This document shows, piece by piece, positions 17,602-26,059 of a stretch of 64,000 nucleotides of DNA. How positions within the stretch are numbered: the first letter of the stretch is position 1; each line of letters opens with the position of its first letter. The notes under the pieces were generated by a model that searched no databases, was not told the DNA's origin, and was given only the letters and a program-made list of their open reading frames with translations. A program made the translations under genes and the position numbers. Location: assembly GCF_020733705.1 (NCBI RefSeq), contig NZ_JAJFZM010000004.1, positions 186,001-250,000 of the forward strand. Direction: 5' to 3'. The DNA comes from Nocardia australiensis. Lineage in GTDB: Bacteria; Actinomycetota; Actinomycetes; Mycobacteriales; Mycobacteriaceae.

Positions 17602-19530
17602 GTGACGTCTATTCAGTTGGCGCAGCGGGGGACCGGGTTATTGCGGACGTTCAATGAGGCAGGGGTGTTGTCGGCAGCCGACGTGCACGTGGCGCTGCGG
17701 CTCGGGCGGATGGGACGAGAGTCCTCGGAGGAAGTTCTCTTCGCGGCCGCGCTTGCGGTGCGAGCGGTGCGGTCGGGTTCGGTGTGTTTGGAGTTGCTGC
17801 GGATGCGGGAGATCGGCGTAGACGCCGATGAGACCTGGGATGCCGGTGCGGGGGTAGATCCGGCGACCTTGCCGTGGCCCGATATCGACGCAGTCCTTGC
17901 CGCACTCCGGATCAGCCCGCTGGTGTGTGGTGGGCCGGCCGGCCCGCTGCGACCCCTGCGACTCGTCGACGCCGACCCTGCCGGCGCGCAGTGGCGCGAG
18001 GACGCGGGCCCGCTGCTCTATCTGGATCGGTATTACCAGCAGGAGCAGACAATTCGGCGCGTGCTCACCGAACGCTCCGGCGACCACCCGATTGTCGACG
18101 CGGCCGCGGTGCGCCGGGAACTGGACCGCCTCTTCGACGCCCCGATCGGTGCCGCCCCCGACCGGCAGCGTCTGGCCGCGGCATTGGCCGCCACCCACTG
18201 GACCACCGTGGTCGCCGGTGGGCCCGGGACCGGCAAGACCCATACCATCGCCCGGATCCTGGCGCTGCTCGACACACACCGACGGGCGCAACCGAAACTG
18301 CCCACGCTCCGCATCGCTATGGCAGCGCCGACCGGCAAAGCGGCTGCGCGCCTTCAGGAAGCGGTGCGCGAGCAGGCCGATTCGCTCGATCTGCCGGAAC
18401 TCACCGCCGCCACCCTGCATCGACTGCTCGGCTGGCAGCGTGGCCGAACCACCCGGTTCCGCTATCACGAATTCAATCGGTTGCCCTACGACGTGATCGT
18501 TGTCGACGAGACCTCCATGGTGTCGCTGACGATGATGAGCAGTCTGCTGGCGGCGCTGCGTCCCGACACTCGACTGGTACTGGTCGGCGACCCTGATCAG
18601 CTCGCATCGGTCGACGCGGGCGCGGTACTGGCCGATCTGGTCGCGGGACCCATTGTCGGAGCGCCGAATCCGGTGCTCGATCAGATCCTCGTGACGGACT
18701 CGCTGGAATCGGTGGCGGCCGAGGATGATCCGGAGGCGCTGACAAACCTCGAACGCACTCGGATGCGCGGTGGCATTGTCCGTCTCACCCGCGGCCGCCG
18801 CTTCGGCGGCAAGATCGCCGAACTCGCGGTCGCGATTCGCGCTGGCGACGCCGATGCCGCACTCGAACTGCTGCGTGCGGGTGGCACGGAACTGTCGCTG
18901 AGCGCGCCCGAGGAGACCGCGCCGGTCCGCGCCGACATAGTGCGAGCGGCCGAGGAGGTGACCGCGGCCGCGCTCGAAGGCGACGCTGCGGGCGCGCTGA
19001 CGGCGTTGGAGTCACATCGGCTGCTGTGCGCGCACCGCCAGGGCCCGTTCGGTGTCGAACGCTGGGACCGGATGGCGGCCGAATGGGCGTTCGCGGGCGG
19101 CGCGGGCCCGGAGCCCTATCAGGGTTCCTGGTATCCCGGCCAACCTTTGCTGGTCACCGCGAACGATCACGAGGCCCGCATCTACAACGGCGACACCGGC
19201 GTTATCGTGCGGATGCCGGATGGTTCTGTGCGGGCAGCGCTGCAACGGGGTAGCGAACCCTACCTGGTGCATCCAACCCAGTTCCCCGCTGTTGTCACCG
19301 TTTTCGCCATGACCATTCACCGCAGCCAGGGCAGCCAGTACGACACCGTGTCGGTAGTCCTGCCCGAACCCGAGTCCACGCTGTTGACCAGGGAACTGCT
19401 GTACACCGCTGTCACGCGGGCCCGCAGCCACGTCCGCGTCATCGGCACCGACGAGTCCATCCGGGCGGGCATCGCTCGCCGTGTGTTGCGTGCCAGCGGC
19501 CTGTCGCGTAGTTCGCCGGGTACGCCGTGA
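17602..19530 (+). CDS. recD: Exodeoxyribonuclease V alpha chain RecD
   Basis: A 642-residue 5'-3' superfamily 1 helicase. Walker A is GGPGTGKT at residues 206-213, Walker B is VVDETSMVSL, motif III is LVGDPDQLASVDAGAVL, and the C-terminal UvrD-like motif is AMTIHRSQGSQYDTV followed by ELLYTAVTRAR. GTG 17602 is chosen over an in-frame ATG at 17575 because an ideal AAGGAGGTG site precedes it. It is 76 bp after recB and completes the RecBCD enzyme. The sigma factor gene begins 43 bp after its stop, so read-through from the recombination operon into the alkylation genes is possible. Confidence 0.95.
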   Translation: MTSIQLAQRGTGLLRTFNEAGVLSAADVHVALRLGRMGRESSEEVLFAAALAVRAVRSGSVCLELLRMREIGVDADETWDAGAGVDPATLPWPDIDAVLAALRISPLVCGGPAGPLRPLRLVDADPAGAQWREDAGPLLYLDRYYQQEQTIRRVLTERSGDHPIVDAAAVRRELDRLFDAPIGAAPDRQRLAAALAATHWTTVVAGGPGTGKTHTIARILALLDTHRRAQPKLPTLRIAMAAPTGKAAARLQEAVREQADSLDLPELTAATLHRLLGWQRGRTTRFRYHEFNRLPYDVIVVDETSMVSLTMMSSLLAALRPDTRLVLVGDPDQLASVDAGAVLADLVAGPIVGAPNPVLDQILVTDSLESVAAEDDPEALTNLERTRMRGGIVRLTRGRRFGGKIAELAVAIRAGDADAALELLRAGGTELSLSAPEETAPVRADIVRAAEEVTAAALEGDAAGALTALESHRLLCAHRQGPFGVERWDRMAAEWAFAGGAGPEPYQGSWYPGQPLLVTANDHEARIYNGDTGVIVRMPDGSVRAALQRGSEPYLVHPTQFPAVVTVFAMTIHRSQGSQYDTVSVVLPEPESTLLTRELLYTAVTRARSHVRVIGTDESIRAGIARRVLRASGLSRSSPGTP

Positions 19531-19573
19531 CATCGCCATCTCACGTTCTCGGCGCCGCCGACGTCTACCCAGT

Positions 19574-20053
19574 GTGAGTTTGCCTCCGTTCGAACAAGTG
19601 GTGGCCGAATACGGCCCGATGGTGCTGCGTGTCTGCCGGGCGGTACTCGGTCCTATCGACGCCGCCGACGCTTGGTCGGAGACGTTCCTGTCCGCATTGC
19701 GTGCCTATCCCGATCTCGACTCCGGCACGAACATCGAGGCTTGGCTGGTCACCGTCGCGCACCGGCGCGCGATCGATGTGGGCAGGGCACTCACCCGCGC
19801 GCCCGTCCCGGCCGAAACGCTGCCCGAACGCACGGCCTCCAACGCCGATCCCGCCGATTACGACCCGGACCTGTGGACGGCTCTCGCGGCGCTGCCGGCA
19901 AAACAACGCCAAGCTGTCGCCTACCACTACCTGGCAGGTTTGCCACACGCCGAAATCGCTCAGCTCCTGGGTAATTCGACCGACGCCGCCCGCCGCGCCG
20001 CAGCGGACGGGCTCAAAACATTACGCAAGCTCTACCCGAAGGATCGAACATGA
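19574..20053 (+). CDS. ECF-type sigma factor linked to ogt
   Basis: A 159-residue sigma-70-family protein of minimal ECF type. Region 2 covers residues 5-70 (FEQVVAEYGPMVLRVCRAVL, then WSETFLSALRAYPDL), and region 4 covers 105-155 (LPAKQRQAVAYHYLAGLPHAEIAQLLG). The GTG at 19574 gives the family N-terminus VSLPPFEQVVAEYG; the longer frame from 19481 is an Arg-rich overlap of recD. The TGA overlaps the ATG of ogt, so the two proteins are coupled in translation. No anti-sigma gene is adjacent, and such factors beside a methyltransferase are best read as damage-response or accessory regulators. Whether it drives this operon is inference. Confidence 0.85.
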   Translation: MSLPPFEQVVAEYGPMVLRVCRAVLGPIDAADAWSETFLSALRAYPDLDSGTNIEAWLVTVAHRRAIDVGRALTRAPVPAETLPERTASNADPADYDPDLWTALAALPAKQRQAVAYHYLAGLPHAEIAQLLGNSTDAARRAAADGLKTLRKLYPKDRT

Positions 20054-20661
20054 TGGCCACGATCGACCACGGGGACGGCCTCTTCGACGGACTGACCCCC
20101 GACCACAATCTCCTCGCCGAGCTGCATGGTCGCCTGGCTGCCGCAGCGCAGACCGCCGGCCTGCTCGATGTCGCCTATCGGACCCTCGACACCCCGGTCG
20201 GCGCGCTACTGCTGGCAGCCACCCCGGCCGGGCTGGTTCGCGTCGCCTATCCGAACGAGGACCACGACGCCGTGCTTGCCACGCTGGCCGCCCGGGTCAG
20301 CCCCCGAGTCCTCGCCGCACCGGCCCGCCTCGACGGCGCGGCGCGCGAGATCGACGAGTACTTCACCGGCCGCCGAGCACATTTCGACCTGCCGCTGGAT
20401 CTCCAGCTCACCGGTGGCTTCCGTCGTCAGGTGATCGAGCATCTGCAAACGATCGACTATGGCAGGCGCGAAAGCTACGCCGTGGTCGCGGCTGCCGTCG
20501 GCAACCCGCGGGCCGTGCGCGCCGTCGGGTCGGCGTGTGCCCACAACCCGCTACCGGTGGTGATCCCGTGTCATCGCGTGGTCCGCAGCGACGGCAGCAT
20601 CGGCCAATACGTGGGTGGCATCGCCGCCAAGGACGCGCTGTTGCGGCTCGAAGCGGCCTGA
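20050..20661 (+). CDS. ogt: Methylated-DNA-[protein]-cysteine S-methyltransferase
   Basis: A 203-residue suicide repair enzyme that moves O6-alkyl groups from guanine to its own cysteine. The active site is NPLPVVIPCHRVV with the acceptor Cys174, preceded by the DNA-binding helix region (YAVVAAAVGNPRAVRAVGSA). The N-terminal 40 residues extend beyond the usual E. coli Ogt, and residues 40-115 form the family's N-terminal domain. ATG 20050 overlaps the sigma factor stop. It was probably followed by two further alkylation-response genes, both now broken. The active-site residues are intact, so direct repair should still work. Confidence 0.95.
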   Translation: MMATIDHGDGLFDGLTPDHNLLAELHGRLAAAAQTAGLLDVAYRTLDTPVGALLLAATPAGLVRVAYPNEDHDAVLATLAARVSPRVLAAPARLDGAAREIDEYFTGRRAHFDLPLDLQLTGGFRRQVIEHLQTIDYGRRESYAVVAAAVGNPRAVRAVGSACAHNPLPVVIPCHRVVRSDGSIGQYVGGIAAKDALLRLEAA

Positions 20662-20701
20662 GTCACCGCTATCCGCTATCCGCAACAAACCGGAGACTTC
20701 C

Positions 20702-21430
20702 ATGAAACAATCGAAAACTCTTGTGCCCCTGTCGGATCGAGTCGATGCCCAACCATAGGCGGCGCTGACCGAGGAGATCGACGCCAACGGATGCGCACAA
20801 ACCGGACCGCTGCTGACTCCGGAGGAATGTGCCGAGTTCAGTGCGATGTGGGACGACCTACCGCGATTTCGCTCCACCGTCGATATGGCGCGACACCGAT
20901 TCGGGCAGGGCACCTACCGGTACTTCGCGAACCCGGTGCCAGAGCCCATCACCGCGCTGCGAACCGTCTTCTACCACAAGCTGTTGCCGATCGCCAGGTC
21001 GTGGGCGCAACGTCTCGGCGATCCGGCACCATGGCCCGACGAGTTCGCTGATTGGCTCGATGCCTGCCACGCGGCCGGGCAGCGCCGCCCGACGCCGATC
21101 CTCTTGCGCTACACCGAAAACGACTGGAATGCCCTGCACCGCGACCTCTACGGCGATCTGGTCTTTCCGCTGCAGATCGTGATCGGCCTCGACCGACCGC
21201 GTATCGACCACACCGGCGGCGAATTCCTGCTCGTCGAACAACGCCCCCGAGCCCAATCCAAGGGCACCGTCACCGTCCTGGAACAGGGCCACGGCCTGAT
21301 CTTCACCACCCGGGACCGGCCTACCCCGAGCAGTCGCGGATGGTCGCGCGCGCCCGTCCGCCATGGCGTAAGCAGAATACGGACCGGTGTCCGGCGCACC
21401 CTCGGACTCGTCCTGCACGACGCCGAATAA
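20702..21430 (+). pseudogene. 2OG-Fe(II) oxygenase interrupted by an amber codon
   Basis: A frame starting ATG 20702 reads 18 codons (MKQSKTLVPLSDRVDAQP), then meets TAG at 20756-20758, then continues in the same frame as AALTEEIDANGCAQTGPLLT to the stop at 21428-21430. The downstream part is a 2-oxoglutarate/Fe(II) dioxygenase of the family often found beside ada/ogt genes: it carries the metal HxD pair in NALHRDLYGDLVFPLQ, the distal His in VRHGVSRIRTG, and an Arg for 2OG. In relatives as I recall them a Trp precedes AAL, so TGG to TAG is the likely change. ATG 20846 could still yield a 194-residue product with all metal ligands but no N-terminal region. Confidence 0.75.
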
Positions 21431-21443
21431 CCAGCGCCACACC

Positions 21444-21715
21444 ATGTCCGAAGCATTCACCCTGACCGGCACCAATGGCCGCCCATACCGCAGCCACAGC
21501 CCTGGCGGATTCGGCGGCCACCGTCGCACCAAAATCTACGGCCGCCTCGACTGCCCGTCTGCCCTGCGCGCCCTCGCCAGTGGCCGTACCGCCGCCACCG
21601 CGTCTTCTTCGCCGACGAGGCCACGGCGGTCGCAGCGGGTTACCGTCCCTGCGCTGTCTGCCTGCCCGGCCAATACCGGGCGTGGAAAGCATCGCAGCCC
21701 AACAGCTGTCGATGA
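21444..21715 (+). pseudogene. Ada-type zinc-binding domain protein, frameshifted
   Basis: The frame from ATG 21444 reads MSEAFTLTGTNGRPYRSHSP and later HRRTKIYGRLDCPSALRALASG, then loses homology; a second frame from about 21590 reads HRVFFADEATAVAAGYRPCA and on to VCLPGQYRAWK. Joined they make a roughly 90-residue protein matching the N-terminal methyl-phosphotriester zinc domain of Ada, with cysteines in DCPSA and PCAVC. The total of 272 bases is one short of a multiple of three, so a single base was lost in the GGCCGTACC region near 21582-21600. It sits 13 bp after the damaged oxygenase and probably belonged to the same operon. Confidence 0.75.
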
Positions 21716-21890
21716 GTGATCAGTCGATGACGCGGATCCGGATGCGCGGTAGCTTTCGGGCCCGTACCCACGTTCGAATGACCAGCTTGTTTTGCGTTGG
21801 TCATCGTCTTCTCGCCAACCCACCCAGGCCGATCGGTTGCCGCACAAGCGCGCGAGGTGGCCGAACAGTCCGGGTCGTGCTGAATTCCGT

Positions 21891-23354
21891 TCAGCTCTTG
21901 ACCAATTCGACGGGCGTGGTGTCGGGCTCGTCAGCTTCTTCCGGTGCGGTGGCCCGGCTGGGCAGTAGCACTGCCATCGCGATCACGACCAGTGCCAAGG
22001 CGGCGGAGACGAAGAAGGCCAGGCGCATGCCGTCGAGGTCGGCGCTGACAGGGTCGGCGCCGCCGTCGACCAGCGTGGTGCTGCGGGCCGACATCACCGT
22101 CACCACCAGGGCGGTGCCGAAGGCCGCGGCGACCTGCTGCAGGGTGCCGAGCATGGAGCTGCCGTGCGAGTACAGGTGCTGCGGGAGCGCACCGAGGCCG
22201 AGAGTGAAGACCGGGGTGAACGTCGCCGCCAGCGACACCATCAGCACGATGTGCAGGGCGATCAGCTGCCAGTACGGCATGGACATCGAGATCTGGGTGA
22301 ATCCGGCCAACGCCGCGGCGATTCCGATCGATCCGGGAATCACCAGCCAGCGTCCGCCGAACCGGTCGAACAGGCGCCCGACGGTCGGACCGAGCAGACC
22401 CATCGCAAATCCGCCCGGCATCACGAGCATGCCGGTCGCCAAGGGGCTCAGCTCACGCAAGTTCTGCAGATACAACGGCAACAGGATCATCGACCCGAGC
22501 ATCGTCATGAACGCGACCGACATCAGCACCAGCGCCTTCGTATAGGTGCCGGCCCGCAAGACCCGCAGGTCGAGCAGCGGGTTACCGGTGCGTTGCATGC
22601 GCAGCTGACGAAGGACGAACCCGGCGATGAGCGCAACGCCCGCCGCGACGATCAGTGCCGGGCTGGTGAGGTTGTCACTTTCGAACCGGCTGAGTCCGAA
22701 CACCAGACCGCCGAACCCGAACGCAGCCAGCAACACGCTGGCCCAGTCGATCGCCCCCATCTGCGGTTCACCGACGTTCTCCAGCTGGCGCAGGCCGAGC
22801 CAGGTGACAACTCCCGTGATCGGCAGGACAAGCACGAAAAGCCAACGCCACGAACCGACTTGCAGTACCAACCCGGAAATCACCGGACCCATCGCGGGCG
22901 CCACCGAAATGGCAAGGGTGACATTGCCCATGACCCGGCCGCGGTCGTGCTCGTGCACAACAGTCATCAGGGTCGTCATCAGCAGTGGCATCATCACCGC
23001 GGTGCCACCGGCCTGAATGATCCGCCCGAGCAACAGCACCGCGAACGACGGCGCGACCGCCGACAGTGCGGTACCCACCAGGAAGACCCCCATCGCCACG
23101 GCATACGCCTGCCGGGTCGATACCCGTTGCAGGAACCAGCCGGTGGTCGGGATGACGGCCGCCATTGTGAGCATGAACGCGGTGGACACCCACTGCGCCG
23201 AGCGCTCGGTGACCGCGAGGTCGGCCATCAGGCGCGGGATCGCGTTGATCATGATGGTCTCGTTCAGGATCACCACGAAGGTCGCGAGCACCAACACCCG
23301 AATGACGGTCGGTGTCCGTCCTCCCGAGGTGGGAGCGGATGGTTCGGCGGGCAT
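21891..23354 (-). CDS. MFS exporter, DHA2/EmrB-QacA type
   Basis: A 487-residue multidrug exporter with about 14 membrane helices. Helix 1 carries VILNETIMINAIP, the next conserved segment is AQWVSTAFMLTMAAVIPTTG, and motif C is seen as SVAPAMGPVISG. These mark the EmrB/QacA branch, which uses the proton gradient to expel lipophilic compounds. The frame extends 51 codons upstream, but ATG 23354 has GGAGG five bases upstream and gives a normal N-terminus. It stands alone with no regulator next to it; the upstream neighbour is divergent. Substrate unknown. Confidence 0.88.
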   Translation of the reverse strand: MPAEPSAPTSGGRTPTVIRVLVLATFVVILNETIMINAIPRLMADLAVTERSAQWVSTAFMLTMAAVIPTTGWFLQRVSTRQAYAVAMGVFLVGTALSAVAPSFAVLLLGRIIQAGGTAVMMPLLMTTLMTVVHEHDRGRVMGNVTLAISVAPAMGPVISGLVLQVGSWRWLFVLVLPITGVVTWLGLRQLENVGEPQMGAIDWASVLLAAFGFGGLVFGLSRFESDNLTSPALIVAAGVALIAGFVLRQLRMQRTGNPLLDLRVLRAGTYTKALVLMSVAFMTMLGSMILLPLYLQNLRELSPLATGMLVMPGGFAMGLLGPTVGRLFDRFGGRWLVIPGSIGIAAALAGFTQISMSMPYWQLIALHIVLMVSLAATFTPVFTLGLGALPQHLYSHGSSMLGTLQQVAAAFGTALVVTVMSARSTTLVDGGADPVSADLDGMRLAFFVSAALALVVIAMAVLLPSRATAPEEADEPDTTPVELVKS

Positions 23355-23675
23355 CGGTACCTCCGGAGCATGGGTGTCGGCAGAAAGTGTGTGGCCCGCT
23401 GCGGAGTCACCGGATCGCGTCCCGGCGCCACAGTGGATGAGACGGACTCGGCCGCTCGAACTCATCGGGCGCGGGTCAGTATTCCGGTCGGCACCGACAG
23501 AAAACACCCGATTTTTCTACCGCTCCGTACATGAACTCCGCGGAAGTTGCTGGTCAGCGGTATCTACGGCGAGATATCGGAACCGGATCGTGAGCCTGGT
23601 CACGTGCCTCCCCGCGTATCTGGACCATTGCCCGTCATCGCTCGCTCCATGTCGTCGGGACTACGGTGGGATCCC

Positions 23676-25529
23676 ATGGACACCGCCGAGATCGGGTTGC
23701 CGAGGTCCGTGCGCGTCCCGAGACAGGCGGCGACATCGGCGACGACCCGGCTGCTTGGGCAGTTGCGGAACGTGCCACCAGTGGTTGTCGCGGCAGGGTG
23801 CGTCATCATCGCGCAGTTGGCAATCCGATGGTGGGTGGCCGGGGGTGGGTTCTTCTATTGGGACGATCTCATCCTGGTGAGCCGGGCGGCGAAATATCCG
23901 CTGTGGTCGACGGATCTGTTGCTGTACAACCACGACGGGCACTTCATGCCGCTCGCCTTCGCCACGGCCTGGGTGGTGACCGCGGTCGCGCCGCTGACAT
24001 GGGCCGGGCCGGTGGCGTCGACACTGATACTTCAACTCGCGGCATCGTTAGCCGTGCTGCGGATGCTGATCGTGCTGGTGGGGGTGCGGTGGAAGATCCT
24101 GATCCCGCTGGTGTTCTATCTGTTCTCCCCGTTGACACTGCCCGCGTTCGCATGGTGGGCCGCCGCGCTGAATGCCTTGCCGCTGCAATTCGCACTCGCC
24201 TGGGTGATCGCCGACGCGGTGCTGCTGGATCGCACCGGTCGACGCCGCTACGCCATCTCGGGGATCGCGGTGCTGGTGGTGGCGCTGCTGTTCTTCGAGA
24301 AATCGGTGATCGTCGCATTCGTCGCGTTCGCCGTCGCCGCGCTCGCTCGGCACGTCGACGGCGACGCGGCACCGATTCGAGTAGTGGCCCGACGAGGTCG
24401 CGCACTGTGGATCGGATCCGGCCTGGTGCTCGCCTGCTGGTTGCCGGGATACCTCACGGTGGTGAACGTGGCCGCAGTGCACAGCAGTCCGGATGAATTG
24501 AGGCAGTTGCTGCCGCGTGCGACGTCGAGCGGTATTGTGCCGACCCTGCTCGGCGGGCCGTGGATCTGGGAGCGGTGGCTGCCGTCGACTCCGTGGGCGA
24601 ATGCGCCGTGGTGGGCGGTGGCGGCGGCATGGGTGGTGCTGGGTGCGGTGGTCGTGGTGTCGATGCGGGCACGGATTCGGGTGGGGCCGGTCTGGTTGGT
24701 GGTTGCGGCATACATCCTGGTGGCTCAGCTACCGGTGGCCCTGGCGCGCAGTGGCCCGAATACCGCGACCGAACTGATGCAGTCCCTGCGCTACCTCGCC
24801 GACGTAGCGGTGGTGCTGACCGCCGCCGGTGCGCTGCTGCTGCGTGCGCCCGCGCGGACGTCGTGGCGAGCGGACGCGTCTCGTCCCGGCCCGTGTGTGG
24901 CGATCGCGTTCGTGCTGGTATTCGTCGCAAGCAGTCTCTGGTCCACGCATACGTTCTTTCGATCGTGGCGCGCCGGGCCGACGAAAACATATGTCACCAC
25001 CGTGAATTCGGCACTTAGCGAATGGGATGGCGTACCCCTGCTCGATCAGGAGGTGCCGTGGAATGTCCTGAGTCCATTGGCATACCCGCAGAATCTGACA
25101 AGCCGGGTGCTCGCGCCCATCACACCTCGGGGAACCTTCGCCGATTCGACACCGCACCTGCGGATGATCACCGATACCGGTGAAATCGTCGAAGCGGCGG
25201 TCTGGTGGAACCGAAGCATCCGACCAGGCCCTGACCCGGACTGCGGCTACCGGATCGACCGTGCCCAGCCCATCGACGTACCGCTCGACGGCCCGATGCT
25301 CGAGCACGAATGGACGGCCCAACTCAACTATCTCGCGAGTCGGGACGGTGAGATCACCGTATCCTTCGAACACGGTGAACCGGTCGTGGCCCCAGTTCAA
25401 CAGGGCCTGAATACCGTTTTCGTGCGTGTGGTCGGTAGCGGTTCCGCCCTTCGGATCGGTGCTCACACACCAGGACTGGACATATGCCTCGGCGTCGGTC
25501 CCGTCGGCGTCGCGTCCTACGACAATTGA
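23676..25529 (+). CDS. Polytopic membrane protein, GT-C glycosyltransferase-like
   Basis: A 617-residue integral membrane protein with about 10-11 hydrophobic segments in the first 430 residues and a soluble C-terminal domain of about 190 residues. After the first helix comes GGFFYWDDLILVSRAAK; an acidic pair just after helix 1 followed by NHDGHFMPLAF is the pattern seen in GT-C transferases that use polyprenyl-phosphate sugars. No named family can be assigned with certainty. ATG 23676 is used, with GTG/ATG alternatives upstream in an unconserved stretch. A role in cell-envelope glycan or protein O-mannosylation is inference. Its 3' end overlaps the antisense lipoprotein frame by 176 bp. Confidence 0.65.
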   Translation: MDTAEIGLPRSVRVPRQAATSATTRLLGQLRNVPPVVVAAGCVIIAQLAIRWWVAGGGFFYWDDLILVSRAAKYPLWSTDLLLYNHDGHFMPLAFATAWVVTAVAPLTWAGPVASTLILQLAASLAVLRMLIVLVGVRWKILIPLVFYLFSPLTLPAFAWWAAALNALPLQFALAWVIADAVLLDRTGRRRYAISGIAVLVVALLFFEKSVIVAFVAFAVAALARHVDGDAAPIRVVARRGRALWIGSGLVLACWLPGYLTVVNVAAVHSSPDELRQLLPRATSSGIVPTLLGGPWIWERWLPSTPWANAPWWAVAAAWVVLGAVVVVSMRARIRVGPVWLVVAAYILVAQLPVALARSGPNTATELMQSLRYLADVAVVLTAAGALLLRAPARTSWRADASRPGPCVAIAFVLVFVASSLWSTHTFFRSWRAGPTKTYVTTVNSALSEWDGVPLLDQEVPWNVLSPLAYPQNLTSRVLAPITPRGTFADSTPHLRMITDTGEIVEAAVWWNRSIRPGPDPDCGYRIDRAQPIDVPLDGPMLEHEWTAQLNYLASRDGEITVSFEHGEPVVAPVQQGLNTVFVRVVGSGSALRIGAHTPGLDICLGVGPVGVASYDN

Positions 25530-25668
25530 GCGCCGGCATGCGGTCGATGGCGGCGATCTCACGTGTCATCGCTCTTGGCCATCGGGGAATTCCGCCACCG
25601 CATCCGGTGATCAGCACGAGCGCGGTCGCCGCAATAGGGAAGACCGCAGGGGGCGGGCGGACCCTCAT
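25354..25668 (-). CDS. Small lipoprotein, probably truncated
   Basis: ATG 25668 overlaps the stop of the ESX-like gene (ATGA), and the product begins MRVRPPPAVFPIAATALVLI then TGCGGGIPRW: a short signal peptide with lipobox LITGC, so Cys23 should be lipidated. About 46 codons lie in DNA free of other genes. Beyond that the frame runs antisense through the end of the membrane protein gene and becomes Arg-rich, which does not look like natural protein. Either the gene lost its 3' part when the neighbour was joined, or a frameshift near 25540 hides the original end. The paired small protein plus lipoprotein arrangement is common in ESX-associated loci. Confidence 0.4.
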   Translation of the reverse strand: MRVRPPPAVFPIAATALVLITGCGGGIPRWPRAMTREIAAIDRMPALNCRRTRRRRDRRRGICPVLVCEHRSEGRNRYRPHARKRYSGPVELGPRPVHRVRRIR

Positions 25669-26054
25669 GGTCTGATCTCGTGCAGCCGCCTGGCGAAGTC
25701 GTCGTCGGTGCGTTCGAAGGTATCGCGGACGGTCGCGAGCAACGCCTGAATTTCGGTGGCCACCGCGAGATAGTCGCCCAGGGTGTCGTAGGCGTTGTTG
25801 GATCCGCCGAAAGCCTTCTCGCGCAACAGCTTCACCAGTTCTATCGCGGACCACAGTCGAGGACTGTCCTCGCCGAGCCCCCAGCGAGCCTGCTCGCTGA
25901 ACGCACGGGCGTCGTTCTGCGCGGTGGCGAGATCGGTGATCAACTCCTGGCAGGCCCTGTCGATATCGATGAAAGCCCGCGGCTGCATCCGCACCCGCAA
26001 CGTCCCGGTCTTCGCATCCTCGATGTAGGCACCGAATGCGCTGTCCACAGCCAT
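25665..26054 (-). CDS. ESX-type small helical protein
   Basis: A 129-residue, largely helical protein with no signal peptide. It starts MAVDSAFGAYIEDAKTGTL and continues with amphipathic helices of 100-residue WXG-like proportions (RACQELITDLATAQNDARAF, then LWSAIELVKLLREKAFGG, then YLAVATEIQALLATVRDTFE). This resembles the proteins encoded with type VII secretion lipoproteins in Nocardia, though no clear WxG turn is present. ATG 26054 has AAGGA about 8 bases upstream; the longer frame to 26210 is the tail of the MmpL remnant, which happens to be in frame. It is coupled to the lipoprotein gene by a four-base overlap. Function unknown. Confidence 0.6.
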   Translation of the reverse strand: MAVDSAFGAYIEDAKTGTLRVRMQPRAFIDIDRACQELITDLATAQNDARAFSEQARWGLGEDSPRLWSAIELVKLLREKAFGGSNNAYDTLGDYLAVATEIQALLATVRDTFERTDDDFARRLHEIRP

Positions 26055-26059
26055 GGGGT

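Noticed and set aside
22164-23534. Long plus-strand frame of 456 codons opposite the second exporter
   Set aside because: It is an antisense shadow with Gln/His/Arg-rich composition typical of the reverse complement of a membrane protein gene.
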